Assembly: GCF_003260125.1 (NCBI RefSeq)
Contig: NZ_QHKO01000001.1
Location: 638,914-702,913, forward strand
Source: Lujinxingia litoralis
Lineage (GTDB): Bacteria > Myxococcota_A > Bradymonadia > Bradymonadales > Bradymonadaceae
DNA: 64,000 nucleotides
Direction: 5' to 3'
Notes under the pieces: model-generated
Seen by the model: the letters and a program-made list of their open reading frames with translations, nothing else
What the model was told of the DNA's origin: nothing
Database searches by the model: none
Shown: in pieces, positions 29,959 through 38,679 of the stretch
Layout of the letters: each line of letters begins with the position of its first letter
How positions within the stretch are numbered: the stretch's first letter is position 1
Position numbers and translations under genes: made by a program

Positions 29959-30725
29959 TCAGTTCAGTTCCTGCACGCCGCCGCCGGAGACGGTCAGAAT
30001 CTGTCCGCTGATCCAGCTTGCGGCGCGCGAACAGCGAAAAAGTGCAGCGTTGGCCATGTCCTGCACGTCTCCAAGCCGGCGAATGGGAGTACGTGATAGC
30101 ATGCTCCTTTCAATCTCCTCGGTCAGCACCGACGCCAACGCCTCGGTACGTGTCGCCCCCGGCGCGAGACCGTTGACCCGGATGCCCCGGGGGCCGAGAT
30201 CACAGGCGATGTTGCGAATCAGATGATTGGCCGCCGCCTTCGACGCTCCATAAGATGCCATGTACCGGTTCTTATTCTCCCCGGCCATCGAAGTGACGGC
30301 CAGGATCGCTCCCCCACCGACCTCCTCCATGGCCGGAGCCACCAACTGAGCCAGTCGGAAGAACGAAAAGAGATTGAGTTCAAAGGCCTGCCGAAACTCC
30401 GCCATCGACATCTCAAAAGGTTTCGGTCCTCCCCCTCCGGCGTTGCTGACCAAGATGTCCAGCGTACCGAAGCGCTCCACCGTCTCTTCGACCAGCCTCT
30501 CCAGGTCTTTCTCCCGAGTCACATCACAGGCGTTCGCCTGAGCATCCCCCCTCGGGCTTCGATCCCGGTGACAACAGCCGTGGCTTGCTGAGCGTCGCGA
30601 TCGCTGACCATGACCGCAGCTCCCGCTGCAGCAAAGGTCTCCGCGATCGCGCGGCCAATGCCAGCTCCCGCACCAGTTACGACGGCAACTCTGCCCCGTA
30701 ACGTGAAGTCCTCCGCGTCATACAT
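29959..30725 (-). pseudogene. hdhA: 7-alpha-hydroxysteroid dehydrogenase-like SDR, frameshifted
   Basis: A full-length HdhA-type SDR is split by one frameshift. The start ATG at 30725 has AGGAG upstream. The first frame gives VTGAGAGIGRAIAETFAAAG and runs to VVTGIEARGG. In the six-C run (30546-30551; G on the coding strand) the frame must gain one base to continue ANACDVTREKDLERL, NAGGGGPKPFEM, SYGASKAAANHL and SGQILTVSGGGVQELN, the last matching the E. coli HdhA C-terminus residue for residue. One extra G restores 255 residues. Either a sequencing error, a recent lesion or a slippery tract. As read, neither half is a functional SDR. Confidence 0.88.
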
Positions 30726-30993
30726 AGCCGAACTCCTTGTCGAGATGTGCTCTCCTCTGGTGCAAAAAACCTAAGGCAATCCCGAGCAGCACAAACCGGA
30801 GGTTCTCGACTCCTTCGCACCGGGGTCTTCGCCCTCCCTTCATCGCCGAGCCATCCGCGCCACAAGAATACCCCTAACTCGAAATAAAGGGGCGACCTCC
30901 GCTCTTTTCTACCGCCGCGCGCGGCCCTCGCAGCTCGACGAAGCCCACGCGCCTGGCCTTCTCTGTGCGTCGACCGGCGTCCCGGATTCTGTG

Positions 30994-31956
30994 ATGTTTA
31001 AGCGTATGATTGAGCCGGGCCATGGCGCCTGGTTGATTCCCCTGGGCGCGGTGTTGGTACTCGCCACAGGCGTCTCAGGTGCCACGGCCCTCTTCGCCGG
31101 CGCCCTCCTCGGCATCCTTGTCGGGAACCCCTGGCTCGGCGTCACTCGCCGTCTCACCAAACGATTCCTCGCAGCCGCCGTCGTGGGGCTCGGGGCCGGC
31201 ATGAACCTCCTTGAGGTTGCTGCGGCGGGCCTCGACGGTCTGGGATATACCTTGCTGAGCATCGCCGGCTGTCTGGCGGCCGGCTTCTTTTTATCAAGGC
31301 GCCTGGGAGTCGACGATCCCACCGGCATCCTCATTTCGGTGGGAACCGCCATCTGCGGCGGCAGCGCCATCGCCGCAGCCGCCCCGACAGTGCGCGCCAA
31401 CGACGAGCAGGTGACGGTAGCCCTGGCCACCGTTTTTGTGCTCAACGGCCTGGCCCTCTTCATCTTCCCACCTCTGGGCCACCTGGTGGGCCTTTCCCAG
31501 GCCGACTTCGGCCTCTGGTCCGCCCTGGCGATTCATGACACGAGCTCCGTCGTCGGCGCCTCAATGAACTACGGCGATGAAGCCCTGAAGATCGCGACGA
31601 CCACGAAGCTAACCCGCGCCCTCTGGATCGTCCCCGTCACGTTTGGGCTCAGCGCGCTCATCGCTCGCCGCAACAACGCAGGCGACACCCCGCAACCCCG
31701 TGCCAAACGCCCCTGGTTCATTCTGGGCTTTATCGCCGTCGCCGCACTGGTGACCTACGTCCCCGAGCTGCGTCCTCTCGGCAACACCGTCCACGGCCTG
31801 GCCACGCACTTAATGGTCCTCACGCTCTTCCTCGTAGGCGCCGGCTTAACCCGCGCTACCCTCAGAGGTCTGAGCATCAAACCCCTGCAACTCGGCGTAA
31901 TCCTCTGGGTGCTCGTGGCGAGCATCTCGCTCCTGGTCATTGCCGCCCCTTTCTGA
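30994..31956 (+). CDS. YeiH/UPF0324 family membrane protein
   Basis: 320 residues with about ten hydrophobic segments. It follows the YeiH (UPF0324, putative sulfate exporter) pattern: LLGILVGNPW, the VVGLGAGMNL segment, VGTAICGGSAIAAAAP (the glycine/serine-rich signature), ALAIHDTSSVVGASMNYG and TKLTRALWIVP. It is an inner-membrane transporter, probably for organic or inorganic sulfonates/anions. Specificity is unproven. The start is uncertain: GTG 30991, ATG 30994 and ATG 31006 are possible and none has a clear ribosome binding site. It is divergent from the hdhA-like gene. Confidence 0.85.
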   Translation: MFKRMIEPGHGAWLIPLGAVLVLATGVSGATALFAGALLGILVGNPWLGVTRRLTKRFLAAAVVGLGAGMNLLEVAAAGLDGLGYTLLSIAGCLAAGFFLSRRLGVDDPTGILISVGTAICGGSAIAAAAPTVRANDEQVTVALATVFVLNGLALFIFPPLGHLVGLSQADFGLWSALAIHDTSSVVGASMNYGDEALKIATTTKLTRALWIVPVTFGLSALIARRNNAGDTPQPRAKRPWFILGFIAVAALVTYVPELRPLGNTVHGLATHLMVLTLFLVGAGLTRATLRGLSIKPLQLGVILWVLVASISLLVIAAPF

Positions 31957-32135
31957 ACGGAGTGAGATGCCCGTGCAGAACGCCCGGCGGATCTAGCCTC
32001 TTCATCATGGCGCGCCGACCGGGGCGCCCCCAACGCATCGCACTAAATCGGGCGCACGTACCGCGATCTCTACAATACCTCCCGCACCGGCATCGCAGCG
32101 ATGCCTCGATCTTCTGACGCCTCAACCTCAACACA

Positions 32136-32168
32136 TAAAGGGCCGTCGGGAGTTCTCCCGACGGCCCT
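32136..32168 (-). terminator. Terminator of paralog 2
   Basis: A 12-bp perfect stem, AGGGCCGTCGGG / CCCGACGGCCCT (32139-32150 and 32157-32168), with a 6-base loop. On the minus strand it is followed by TTTATG. It lies 39 bases after the stop of the minus-strand paralog. It could also stop the convergent YeiH transcript. Confidence 0.85.
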
Positions 32169-32206
32169 ATTCACACTTCACTGGAGTGCAGATCACCAGC
32201 CGTGGA

Positions 32207-33025
32207 CTACTCCGAAACCACCGGCCCCTCGACCACCGCGGGTTCCCCGGGCCTCGAATCATCCACCGTCACCAGCCCCGCCACATCCTCGCCACCATCT
32301 TCCGGGGCTTCGCCACCGCTGGAGCGCGTGATGGTTGGACGCACTCTACGAGCCAGCTCCTCTTCACCGGCGAAGCGATACAGATTCTCCAGAATACCTG
32401 CGACCGTCTGGTAGGTCAGCGTCCATACGTCGATCAGACGGTTGCGCTCGGTCAGAAGCTCTTCAGCCTTGCGCTCCTCCTCCCGAAGAACCTGTAGAGT
32501 TTGGCGCAGCGCGCCGATCGGCGCCTCAATATTCCGGGCCAACTCCACCGTCGAGAAACGCGCGCCCATCGCCTCAATCTCCATATCCGCGGCGAGGAGC
32601 ATGTCGACTGCGTTCTGCCCAAACGATTCCAAGGCCTTCGGCCCCCGGGGTAAGGGACCATCCAGGCCAAAGCGGTGGCTGTACACCGTGTTCGAAGCAT
32701 CCAGGAGCGACCGGGTACGCCCGAGAACCTCACGGGCGTCCACCGCCGCAGCCTCACGGGCATCTCGAAGCTCCGCATCGTTAGCGCGCTCCCGGGCAAG
32801 CTCGGCCTCCTTCTGCCAGAGCGCTTCGGTGCGCACGCTCAACTCATCCCGATACCCTGCCAACGCCACGCGCCAGCCCGCCTCGTCGATGCCCATGGAA
32901 CCGGCGAGCCTCGCGGCGATCTTGGCGCCGTGTGTATCGACGGAGGAACATACCCAGCGTCCCCGGTACGTTCGATTCCCGACCGTCCTCCCCACTTTAT
33001 TACTCTTCGTCGATCTGCTGCTCAT
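32207..33025 (-). CDS. Uncharacterised helical protein, paralog family member 2
   Basis: 272 residues from the ATG at 33025, preceded by AGGAG at the same spacing as its paralog. By eye it aligns over its full length with the protein at 19071-19853: NKVGRT at the start, SSVDTH near 30, EALWQKEAELARERANDAEL, HRFGLDG, LESF, LLAAD, KAEELLTERNRLIDVW, LENLYRFAGEEELARRVRPT and RSSGGE. Identity is roughly one third, with indels only in the tail. No signal peptide, membrane helix or known motif. The tail is acidic and Val/Pro-rich. It has its own promoter/leader and terminator. Repeat array B lies upstream. Confidence 0.85.
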   Translation of the reverse strand: MSSRSTKSNKVGRTVGNRTYRGRWVCSSVDTHGAKIAARLAGSMGIDEAGWRVALAGYRDELSVRTEALWQKEAELARERANDAELRDAREAAAVDAREVLGRTRSLLDASNTVYSHRFGLDGPLPRGPKALESFGQNAVDMLLAADMEIEAMGARFSTVELARNIEAPIGALRQTLQVLREEERKAEELLTERNRLIDVWTLTYQTVAGILENLYRFAGEEELARRVRPTITRSSGGEAPEDGGEDVAGLVTVDDSRPGEPAVVEGPVVSE

Positions 33026-33160
33026 CACAGACTCCTGTCTCCAAAAGTGTATGATGCGCCTCTGTCCCATGCACGCCATCGCGCACACAACAACAGCGAG
33101 CCGCAAGATAAGGGCCCCGCACGACCGAATTGCTCGGGTAAGTTTGTCCACCCTAGCAAG
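33026..33160 (-). promoter_or_regulatory. Conserved promoter and leader of the paralog family (copy 2)
   Basis: On the minus strand TTGCTAGGGT (33159-33150) is followed after 22 bases by CGGTCGTGCGGGG (from 33127) and CTCGCTGT (33100-33093), 67 bases before the ATG. Spacing and sequence match the leader of the gene at 19071, including a shared GAGGCGC block in the 5-prime leader and the same Shine-Dalgarno distance. Confidence 0.6.
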
Positions 33161-33191
33161 ACTCAACCATCGATTAAAGAGAAAATCTCAC

Positions 33192-33603
33192 CTCCCGGAG
33201 CACAAACCTTTCACAACTATCAAAAACACCTACACAGCCCTTACATACACGTTTCTCAAAACAAAAACGCGTTCGCAGTCCTTGCACATACGTTTCTAAA
33301 ACACAAAACCCGCTCGCAGGTGATGCCAGACCAACTTCCCAACAAAAAACACGATAACGCGAGGCGCGGGCGCGAATTTGCAGGCTAAACATATGATTGC
33401 AGCACTTGCGAACATATTTCTGTCCAAAAAAACACGTTAACAGGCGACGACAACGACTTTTTTTCGCGCCAGATCACGCTCGCAGCACCTGCAAACGTGT
33501 TTTTCCCCGAGAAATAGCGTTCGCAGCACCTGCAAACGTGTTTTTCCCCGAGAAATAGCGTTCGTACCGGCTGCAACCTTCTTTTCTGCCCACAGCCCGT
33601 GCT
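33192..33603. repeat. Tandem repeat array B, 41-bp unit
   Basis: About nine units at a 41-bp period, starting near 33233, 33274, 33315, 33356, 33398, 33439, 33481, 33522 and 33563. The two at 33481 and 33522 are identical. The conserved part is CGCAGC-n-CCTGCAAACGTGTTT, which contains the inverted repeat GTTCGCAG-cac-CTGCAAAC across the unit join. The remaining ~17 bases vary between units. The array ends about 170 bases upstream of the minus-strand paralog. The same family is in array C (44931-45260). The gap between the array and the BRCT gene (33604-33848) shows no gene. Confidence 0.92.
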
Positions 33604-33848
33604 CCACACACCTCCCGCATACAAGCACCTCCCCACCCTCATTATCCCCACCAGTTCCACGACTCGCCGCCTTGCTCCAGACCACACGGTATGGCAGGGA
33701 ATCAGCTCCAACGAGACCCGTGCTCCGGCATCGGAGCATCCCAGGGGTAGTCCCCTCTCCTACAGCGAACTCCCAACACCCGAACTCTCGTTGCCTACGT
33801 GCCGGAAACAGACGGCCGAGAATTTCACTCGACGCGAGCCAATAAAAC

Positions 33849-34667
33849 ATGAGCAACATCACTCTTGCAGACGTAAAAATCGTCCTCTCCGGTGATCTCA
33901 GCCCCTTGAACCCGGAAGATGTGAAGTGGGATCTGATTGCCCGAGGCGCCTACGTGCTCACGTCGGTCACCAAAACCACCGGGGCGCTGGTGGCGGGCGC
34001 TGGCGCCAGGCAAGCGCTCCTTGATCGTGCCGAAAAATACGGTGTGCCGGTCCTCGACCTTAACGGCCTTCGCGCGCTGCTTGATGGAGCTACCGTCGCT
34101 GAGGCGCTTGCGGGGCCCGCGACGTCTGCAAATACCTCCGCCGATGCATCGATACTTGCCGGCCTGCGCATTGCCATCGCCGGCCGCATTACTGGCTTCA
34201 CGAAAGCCAGCCTTTCGGGCCAATTGCAGGCCCTCGGAGCACAGACCCAGTCCAAGCCTTCGCCCCACGTCGATCTGCTCATCGTCGGAGAGAACCCCTC
34301 AGCCGACGGCGTTGCCGCGATGGACGCGGGCGTTCCCTTTCTCCGAAAGCCCGCGCTCGACGCCCTGCTGACGGGCGCACCGCTCTCGGACTTTGTAGCC
34401 CCCGCCGGCCCGGCAGTCGACGACCCCGTTGCGCGCATCAAAGAGCTTTTAGAGGAGGCCCGGCCCGAGATGGTGGCGCTCTCCACCGGCGAGCCCTGGG
34501 ATGATGAGTTGACCCTCACCGTGCACCCCGACGGCCGCGTCGTTGCGGAGCTACGGCACTTGGGCGGAACGCCCTTGCATGATCACGTGCGCGAGGTGCT
34601 ACAGCGCAGGTCCTGGCCGAAAGTTCAGACCTCCACCTCCCTCACGTCGCCCATCTCCTTTACCTGA
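33849..34667 (+). CDS. BRCT-like domain protein
   Basis: 272 residues. Two BRCT-like repeats are suggested. The first, residues ~5-85, ends KYGVPVLDLNGLRALL. The second, ~103-180, begins GLRIAIAGRITGFTKASLSGQLQALGAQTQ and continues VDLLIVGENPSADGVAAMDAGVPFL, the pattern of NAD-dependent ligase BRCT domains. The C-terminal ~70 residues (MVALSTGEPWDDELTLTVHP, then LRHLGG) are a small beta-rich extension without a recognised domain. BRCT modules bind phosphopeptides or DNA ends. No ligase domain is present. Confidence 0.7.
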   Translation: MSNITLADVKIVLSGDLSPLNPEDVKWDLIARGAYVLTSVTKTTGALVAGAGARQALLDRAEKYGVPVLDLNGLRALLDGATVAEALAGPATSANTSADASILAGLRIAIAGRITGFTKASLSGQLQALGAQTQSKPSPHVDLLIVGENPSADGVAAMDAGVPFLRKPALDALLTGAPLSDFVAPAGPAVDDPVARIKELLEEARPEMVALSTGEPWDDELTLTVHPDGRVVAELRHLGGTPLHDHVREVLQRRSWPKVQTSTSLTSPISFT

Positions 34668-34842
34668 ATCATCCCTGAACCCACGCACGCGCGTGATGCT
34701 CTTCCAACAACTCGCGCGCGGACTGCCCTGAAGCCCCCTCCCCGTCACTCACCGCGCCGGGAGAGCGTGTGTCAGTGGGTTCGTCACGCGCCACGCACAC
34801 GCACTCCTCCACTCATGGGGCCCCTCCTGCATTAAGGAGCAG

Positions 34843-35433
34843 ATGATGCATGACATTCTGGAACTCGCGAACGCCAACCAGCAGAAAGCACGCCAGATCA
34901 TTGAGACAACAGGCGTCGTGGACGCCTGGAAGAGCATCGGCGCGGACGTACACCTGGTGGGCTCGCTAAAAACGGGCCTGCTGATGAAGCACCGCGACAT
35001 CGACTTTCACATCTACACCTCCGACTTAGATATCGCCGAGAGTTTCCAGGTCATGGGCCAACTGGCAGCGCACCCGGGCATCCTCCGGGCCGAATGGGTC
35101 GACGGAAGTCATAGCGACGAGCACTGTCTGGAGTGGCACGCCTGGTATCGCGACGAGGAGGGCCGCGAATGGCAGCTGGATATGATTCAGATCCTGCGAG
35201 GCTCGACCTACGAGGGCTACTTCGAGCGGGTCGCCGAGCGCATCAACGCGGTCCTGACGCCTGAGACAAGACAAGTGATCCTGGCACTGAAGTATGCCAC
35301 TCCAGACTCCGAATCTATCGCCGGCATCGAGTATTATCAGGCCGTCCTGCGCGATGGTGTTCGCACCTGGAGCGAGTTTGTCGCCTGGCGACAGGCTCAT
35401 CCCCTGACCGGCGTCGTTGAGTGGTGTCCATAA
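34843..35433 (+). CDS. Nucleotidyltransferase-fold protein
   Basis: 196 residues from the ATG at 34843, after TAAGGAG. It has the polymerase-beta-type nucleotidyltransferase signature G-S-x-K-T-G...D-I-D-F near residues 43-58 (VHLVGSLKTGLLMKHRDIDF). A third acidic residue is likely in WQLDMIQIL. The C-terminal half is helical (ILALKYATPD, AGIEYYQAVLRDGV). The family includes aminoglycoside and other small-molecule nucleotidyltransferases and some misnamed phosphoglycerate mutase entries. No substrate can be assigned. It stands alone. Confidence 0.72.
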   Translation: MMHDILELANANQQKARQIIETTGVVDAWKSIGADVHLVGSLKTGLLMKHRDIDFHIYTSDLDIAESFQVMGQLAAHPGILRAEWVDGSHSDEHCLEWHAWYRDEEGREWQLDMIQILRGSTYEGYFERVAERINAVLTPETRQVILALKYATPDSESIAGIEYYQAVLRDGVRTWSEFVAWRQAHPLTGVVEWCP

Positions 35434-35671
35434 CGCTCAACACGGACTACGAAAGACCGCCTCCTCCCGAGCCCATTCGCTGCACGCACCACCGGCACTC
35501 CCAAGGATTCTCGTGGCCGTCCGAGCAGCGCACATCACCGGATGTGCCGGCCTCTCACCCACGCACGCGACACTGCCAGCATCACCTTCGCCTGCAGCAA
35601 GCCGAGAAAGCTCGCTCGTCGACGCCGCCGGGCCCCCGGTCCTTCGTGGGTTGGGTGAGCCAGGCACAGAC

Positions 35672-36295
35672 CTAGCGCTCGTTGAAGCCTCTTCCCGCCA
35701 GAATCTTCGGGATGCACTTCTCAACGCGTCGTTGGCGAGTCTCGGGTTTCTTTGCTCCCGAGATATGAAGGATATGGCTGCGCTGCCGACCGGGCGTCAG
35801 GGCCGCGAAGGCGGCTGCTAGCTCCGGCTCCGCGCTGAGTTTCTGATCCAGTTCAAGGGGCATCGACTCAAGTTCCCGGGCTTGAGGCGCTTCTTTACCC
35901 TGGCGAACAAGTTCGATCGCCTGCTGAACGAGCTCCACAATCTGCGAACGCCTCTCCAGGACCTCGTCCACCGTCGTGAATTTGATCACACGCGCCACAC
36001 GCGTGTTCGGTCCCGGCTTCTCCAAAAGATGGCTCTCGTCGGTGAGTTCCGCGCCTCGGAAGAGGCTAAGCCCGCACCATTCTCTACGGGAAACGATCAT
36101 GGCAACGTTCTTCCCCTTAAACGCGTAGCAGGGGGAACCCCACTTCATCGCCTCGACCAGCTCCGAGTCCTGGAGGAGTTCGCGCAGCGCCACGAGCGCA
36201 TCGGTCCAGAGATGCACGGTACACTGCGGCGTTTGATAGTGGTCGCAACGACCGCAACCATCGCGAAGGAACGAATCGACATCTGTGGTGTTCAC
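35672..36295 (-). CDS. YdeI-family protein (DUF1801 plus OmdA-like tail)
   Basis: 207 residues from a GTG with GAGAGA upstream. The N-terminal DUF1801 domain shows VEAMKWGSPCYAFKGKNVAMI and WCGLSLFRGAEL. The C-terminal OmdA segment carries FAALTPGRQRSHILHISGAKKPETRQRRVEKC, the typical bacteriocin-protection (YdeI/OmpD-associated) ending. It is a cytoplasmic protein of unknown activity. Another DUF1801 protein is encoded at 61797-62222. Confidence 0.85.
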   Translation of the reverse strand: MNTTDVDSFLRDGCGRCDHYQTPQCTVHLWTDALVALRELLQDSELVEAMKWGSPCYAFKGKNVAMIVSRREWCGLSLFRGAELTDESHLLEKPGPNTRVARVIKFTTVDEVLERRSQIVELVQQAIELVRQGKEAPQARELESMPLELDQKLSAEPELAAAFAALTPGRQRSHILHISGAKKPETRQRRVEKCIPKILAGRGFNER

Positions 36296-36465
36296 GGTCT
36301 CTCTCCCAACTCAAAGGCGTCGTCATAGGCGCTCGGTCCACCGGGAGTTGGCTGCAGCTCACCATCACCGAATACCCGGCCCCCTTGCTGTGGCCTACCC
36401 CGATAGCGGCTCCGCGCGCAACTGGGGCCGACGCCCTCGGCCCATTGGGAGCTTTCCCGGCAGGG

Positions 36466-37668
36466 TCAACTCCCCCAGAAGAAGCTCGTTCGGAGTACGC
36501 CTCCCCAGGACCACAGCGCATCGGGGCGTTCAATCGCCGCCGCGTGGTAACGGGTCACGTAGCCAGCAAGCGACGCCGCCAGGAAGTTCGTCGGCCACCA
36601 TTTCAGCGCGAAGGCCCCCCCGTGCGAGCCTCCCGGCTCAACGTCATCGGCACCTTTTCCCAGCCACATGCCATCGTAACGCGCAGCCACCTCCAGCGAG
36701 CCTTCTGCCCCCGGGAAGAAAACGTCGGGAAGTGGCGCGCTCCCGACCTCTCGCAGGGGCCCGACCAGAGTCCAGGTCAACTCAGTGCTCAGGCCCTGCG
36801 ACATGATCGCAGGCAACTCAACGCGGGGCGTCGACGGGTTGCCATCGGTATCACGGGACCGATCCTCACGCGCCATGGCGCCTTCAACGCTCAGACGAAG
36901 GGGACCGAGGTATCCGACCAGATGGGCCTCGACCAGCGCCCGGCCTCCCGAGACGATGACCGGTCGGTAGTAACGAAATCCCATCGGCGTTGTGCCAGCG
37001 ATGCCCTCGCGGTCTTCGGTGCGCTCGTAAAGCGCGGCGGCCCCCACACGAAGCCCCGTCCTCTTGTCTTTTGCTCCCTGGCGAGCAACGTGAGCGCGCC
37101 CGAACACCAGATCCAACGCGGCGTATCCGGCAGGTAATGCGTTGTCATTGCCCAACGCACTCCCATTGCCATTGCCCACACGAACCCACCCCTCGACGGG
37201 CATAGACGCCGGGTGGAAATGGATATCGACCCCCAGATCTCGACGCACGCGGAACGACGAGACCACCGACCCACGATCTGGAAAGAGCAACGACTCGGTA
37301 GGCTCGTGAACAAACGAGGCAAAGAGTGGCGGCTTTGAGTACCCGACGTTCAGGTCCAGCCACGGCTGCGGCGACACGCGAGCGTAGGCATCCAGAATCA
37401 CCGGATTCTTGCCAGCGAATTCGATCCGAGTCACGCCGCGAAACCAGCCGACGGGCTCAAGCACGAGGCCAGGACGTAGCCTGGCAAGCGCAAAGCCAGA
37501 GAGCCCCTCTTCCACCGCAGGATAGATGCGGTAATCGACTTCGCCCAGCAGAGTTGGACGAAGAGACGAGTCCGACCGAGGCGCATCGGCCCCACGTGCT
37601 CTGGCGTCGATCGACCAGAGCGCCGTCAGCAGGGTCATCAAGACAGCATGGACGTAGCGCATGCGCAT
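36466..37668 (-). CDS. Predicted outer-membrane porin
   Basis: 400 residues. The signal peptide is residues 1-25 (ending ARA). The body has alternating beta-strands and a segment typical of phosphate-selective-porin-like proteins (LNVGYSKPPLFASFVHEP, then LLFPDRGSVV and RRDLGVDIHFHP). The end (GGVLRTSFFWGS) is aromatic-rich but does not end in Phe. Expected as an outer-membrane channel. Its start overlaps the preceding lipoprotein stop (TGAATG) with GGAGG just upstream, so the two genes are translationally coupled. Confidence 0.75.
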   Translation of the reverse strand: MRMRYVHAVLMTLLTALWSIDARARGADAPRSDSSLRPTLLGEVDYRIYPAVEEGLSGFALARLRPGLVLEPVGWFRGVTRIEFAGKNPVILDAYARVSPQPWLDLNVGYSKPPLFASFVHEPTESLLFPDRGSVVSSFRVRRDLGVDIHFHPASMPVEGWVRVGNGNGSALGNDNALPAGYAALDLVFGRAHVARQGAKDKRTGLRVGAAALYERTEDREGIAGTTPMGFRYYRPVIVSGGRALVEAHLVGYLGPLRLSVEGAMAREDRSRDTDGNPSTPRVELPAIMSQGLSTELTWTLVGPLREVGSAPLPDVFFPGAEGSLEVAARYDGMWLGKGADDVEPGGSHGGAFALKWWPTNFLAASLAGYVTRYHAAAIERPDALWSWGGVLRTSFFWGS

Positions 37669-38571
37669 TCAGTCCTCCAGCGGCACGATGCGCAGGTAAT
37701 GCGTTACTCCGTCCGATTCATCGGGGTCGTGGTCGGCGACGAACACCCGTCGATGAGTCGGATCGTAGGCTACGCCGCGCACCTGCTGGAAGCCGGATTC
37801 CACCACCGATGTCGAACCATCAGCATCGATACGCAGCAGGTTTCCCCACACGCTCCCTGAGAGAAGCGAGCCCTGCGGACCTCTCGCGATAAGGTCTGGT
37901 CCCTCCACCTCGGCCAGCACCCGGTAGTCCTGCGGGTTGGCCTGAGTCGCGACCAGAATCTGATCCAGCCCCTGGTCGGAGACATAAAGTTTATCATCCA
38001 CCGCCAACACGCCTGCCGGCTTACTCAGGCCGGTGATGACCTCGGACTCGACCCCGGTGAGCTTAAGAGCTCCGACCGCCCCCACACGCTCCCCGGAAGA
38101 GAGACGAACGAACCACGAGCTGTAGAGTCGACCCTCGTCGCTTACAGTGAGCCCGATGCGTCGGCGCTGCGGGTCGAGGCCGGGGAGCACCTCGGCCTCC
38201 CCGCTCGAACGGATGAACACCACATCGCCTGTCGTTCCATGCCCGAAGCGAGTCACCACAAACGAGCCGTTCTCCAGGCGAACGAGCTGCCCGAGGCCGG
38301 GGCCTCTCGCGGATGCCTCGGGCAGCTCGGCAACAACCGAATACCCCTCGGCGTCGCTCCAGCGGAGGATGCGGTTCCCGTTGTCATCGGCGATATAGAG
38401 TGCTTGCTCTTCATCGTCCCACCACAGCCCGTTCGGGTCGCCCTCCACATCAAGAACCGCGGGCCCCCGCATCACCCGATCGCTGGGAGCCGTACTGGAC
38501 GTTCCACTCCCACAGCTCACCAACAGCACGAATGCGCACGCAAGCGAACACCCCATCATCAGATTCTTCAT
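37669..38571 (-). CDS. Lipoprotein with NHL/SMP-30-like propeller
   Basis: 300 residues from the ATG at 38571, after GGGAG. The signal peptide ends LLVSC (Cys20, lipobox). The rest looks like a six-bladed propeller of the NHL/SMP-30 type: GLWWDDEEQALYIADDNGNR, the repeated DNGNRILRW, SDQGLDQILVA and VRGVAYDPTHRRVFVADHDP motifs. It is probably periplasmic or surface exposed. It is directly coupled to the porin gene (stop and start touch) and follows an XRE-PBP regulator on the same strand, so the three may form one ligand-uptake unit. The ligand is unknown. Confidence 0.78.
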   Translation of the reverse strand: MKNLMMGCSLACAFVLLVSCGSGTSSTAPSDRVMRGPAVLDVEGDPNGLWWDDEEQALYIADDNGNRILRWSDAEGYSVVAELPEASARGPGLGQLVRLENGSFVVTRFGHGTTGDVVFIRSSGEAEVLPGLDPQRRRIGLTVSDEGRLYSSWFVRLSSGERVGAVGALKLTGVESEVITGLSKPAGVLAVDDKLYVSDQGLDQILVATQANPQDYRVLAEVEGPDLIARGPQGSLLSGSVWGNLLRIDADGSTSVVESGFQQVRGVAYDPTHRRVFVADHDPDESDGVTHYLRIVPLED

Positions 38572-38679
38572 GTAAACATCACTCCCTATATAACCCCTTA
38601 GAAACAGAGGTGATTTAACGTCACCGACACCCGGCACCTCAACGACGCTCCGGACGGACTCAGGCACCACACTGAGCGC

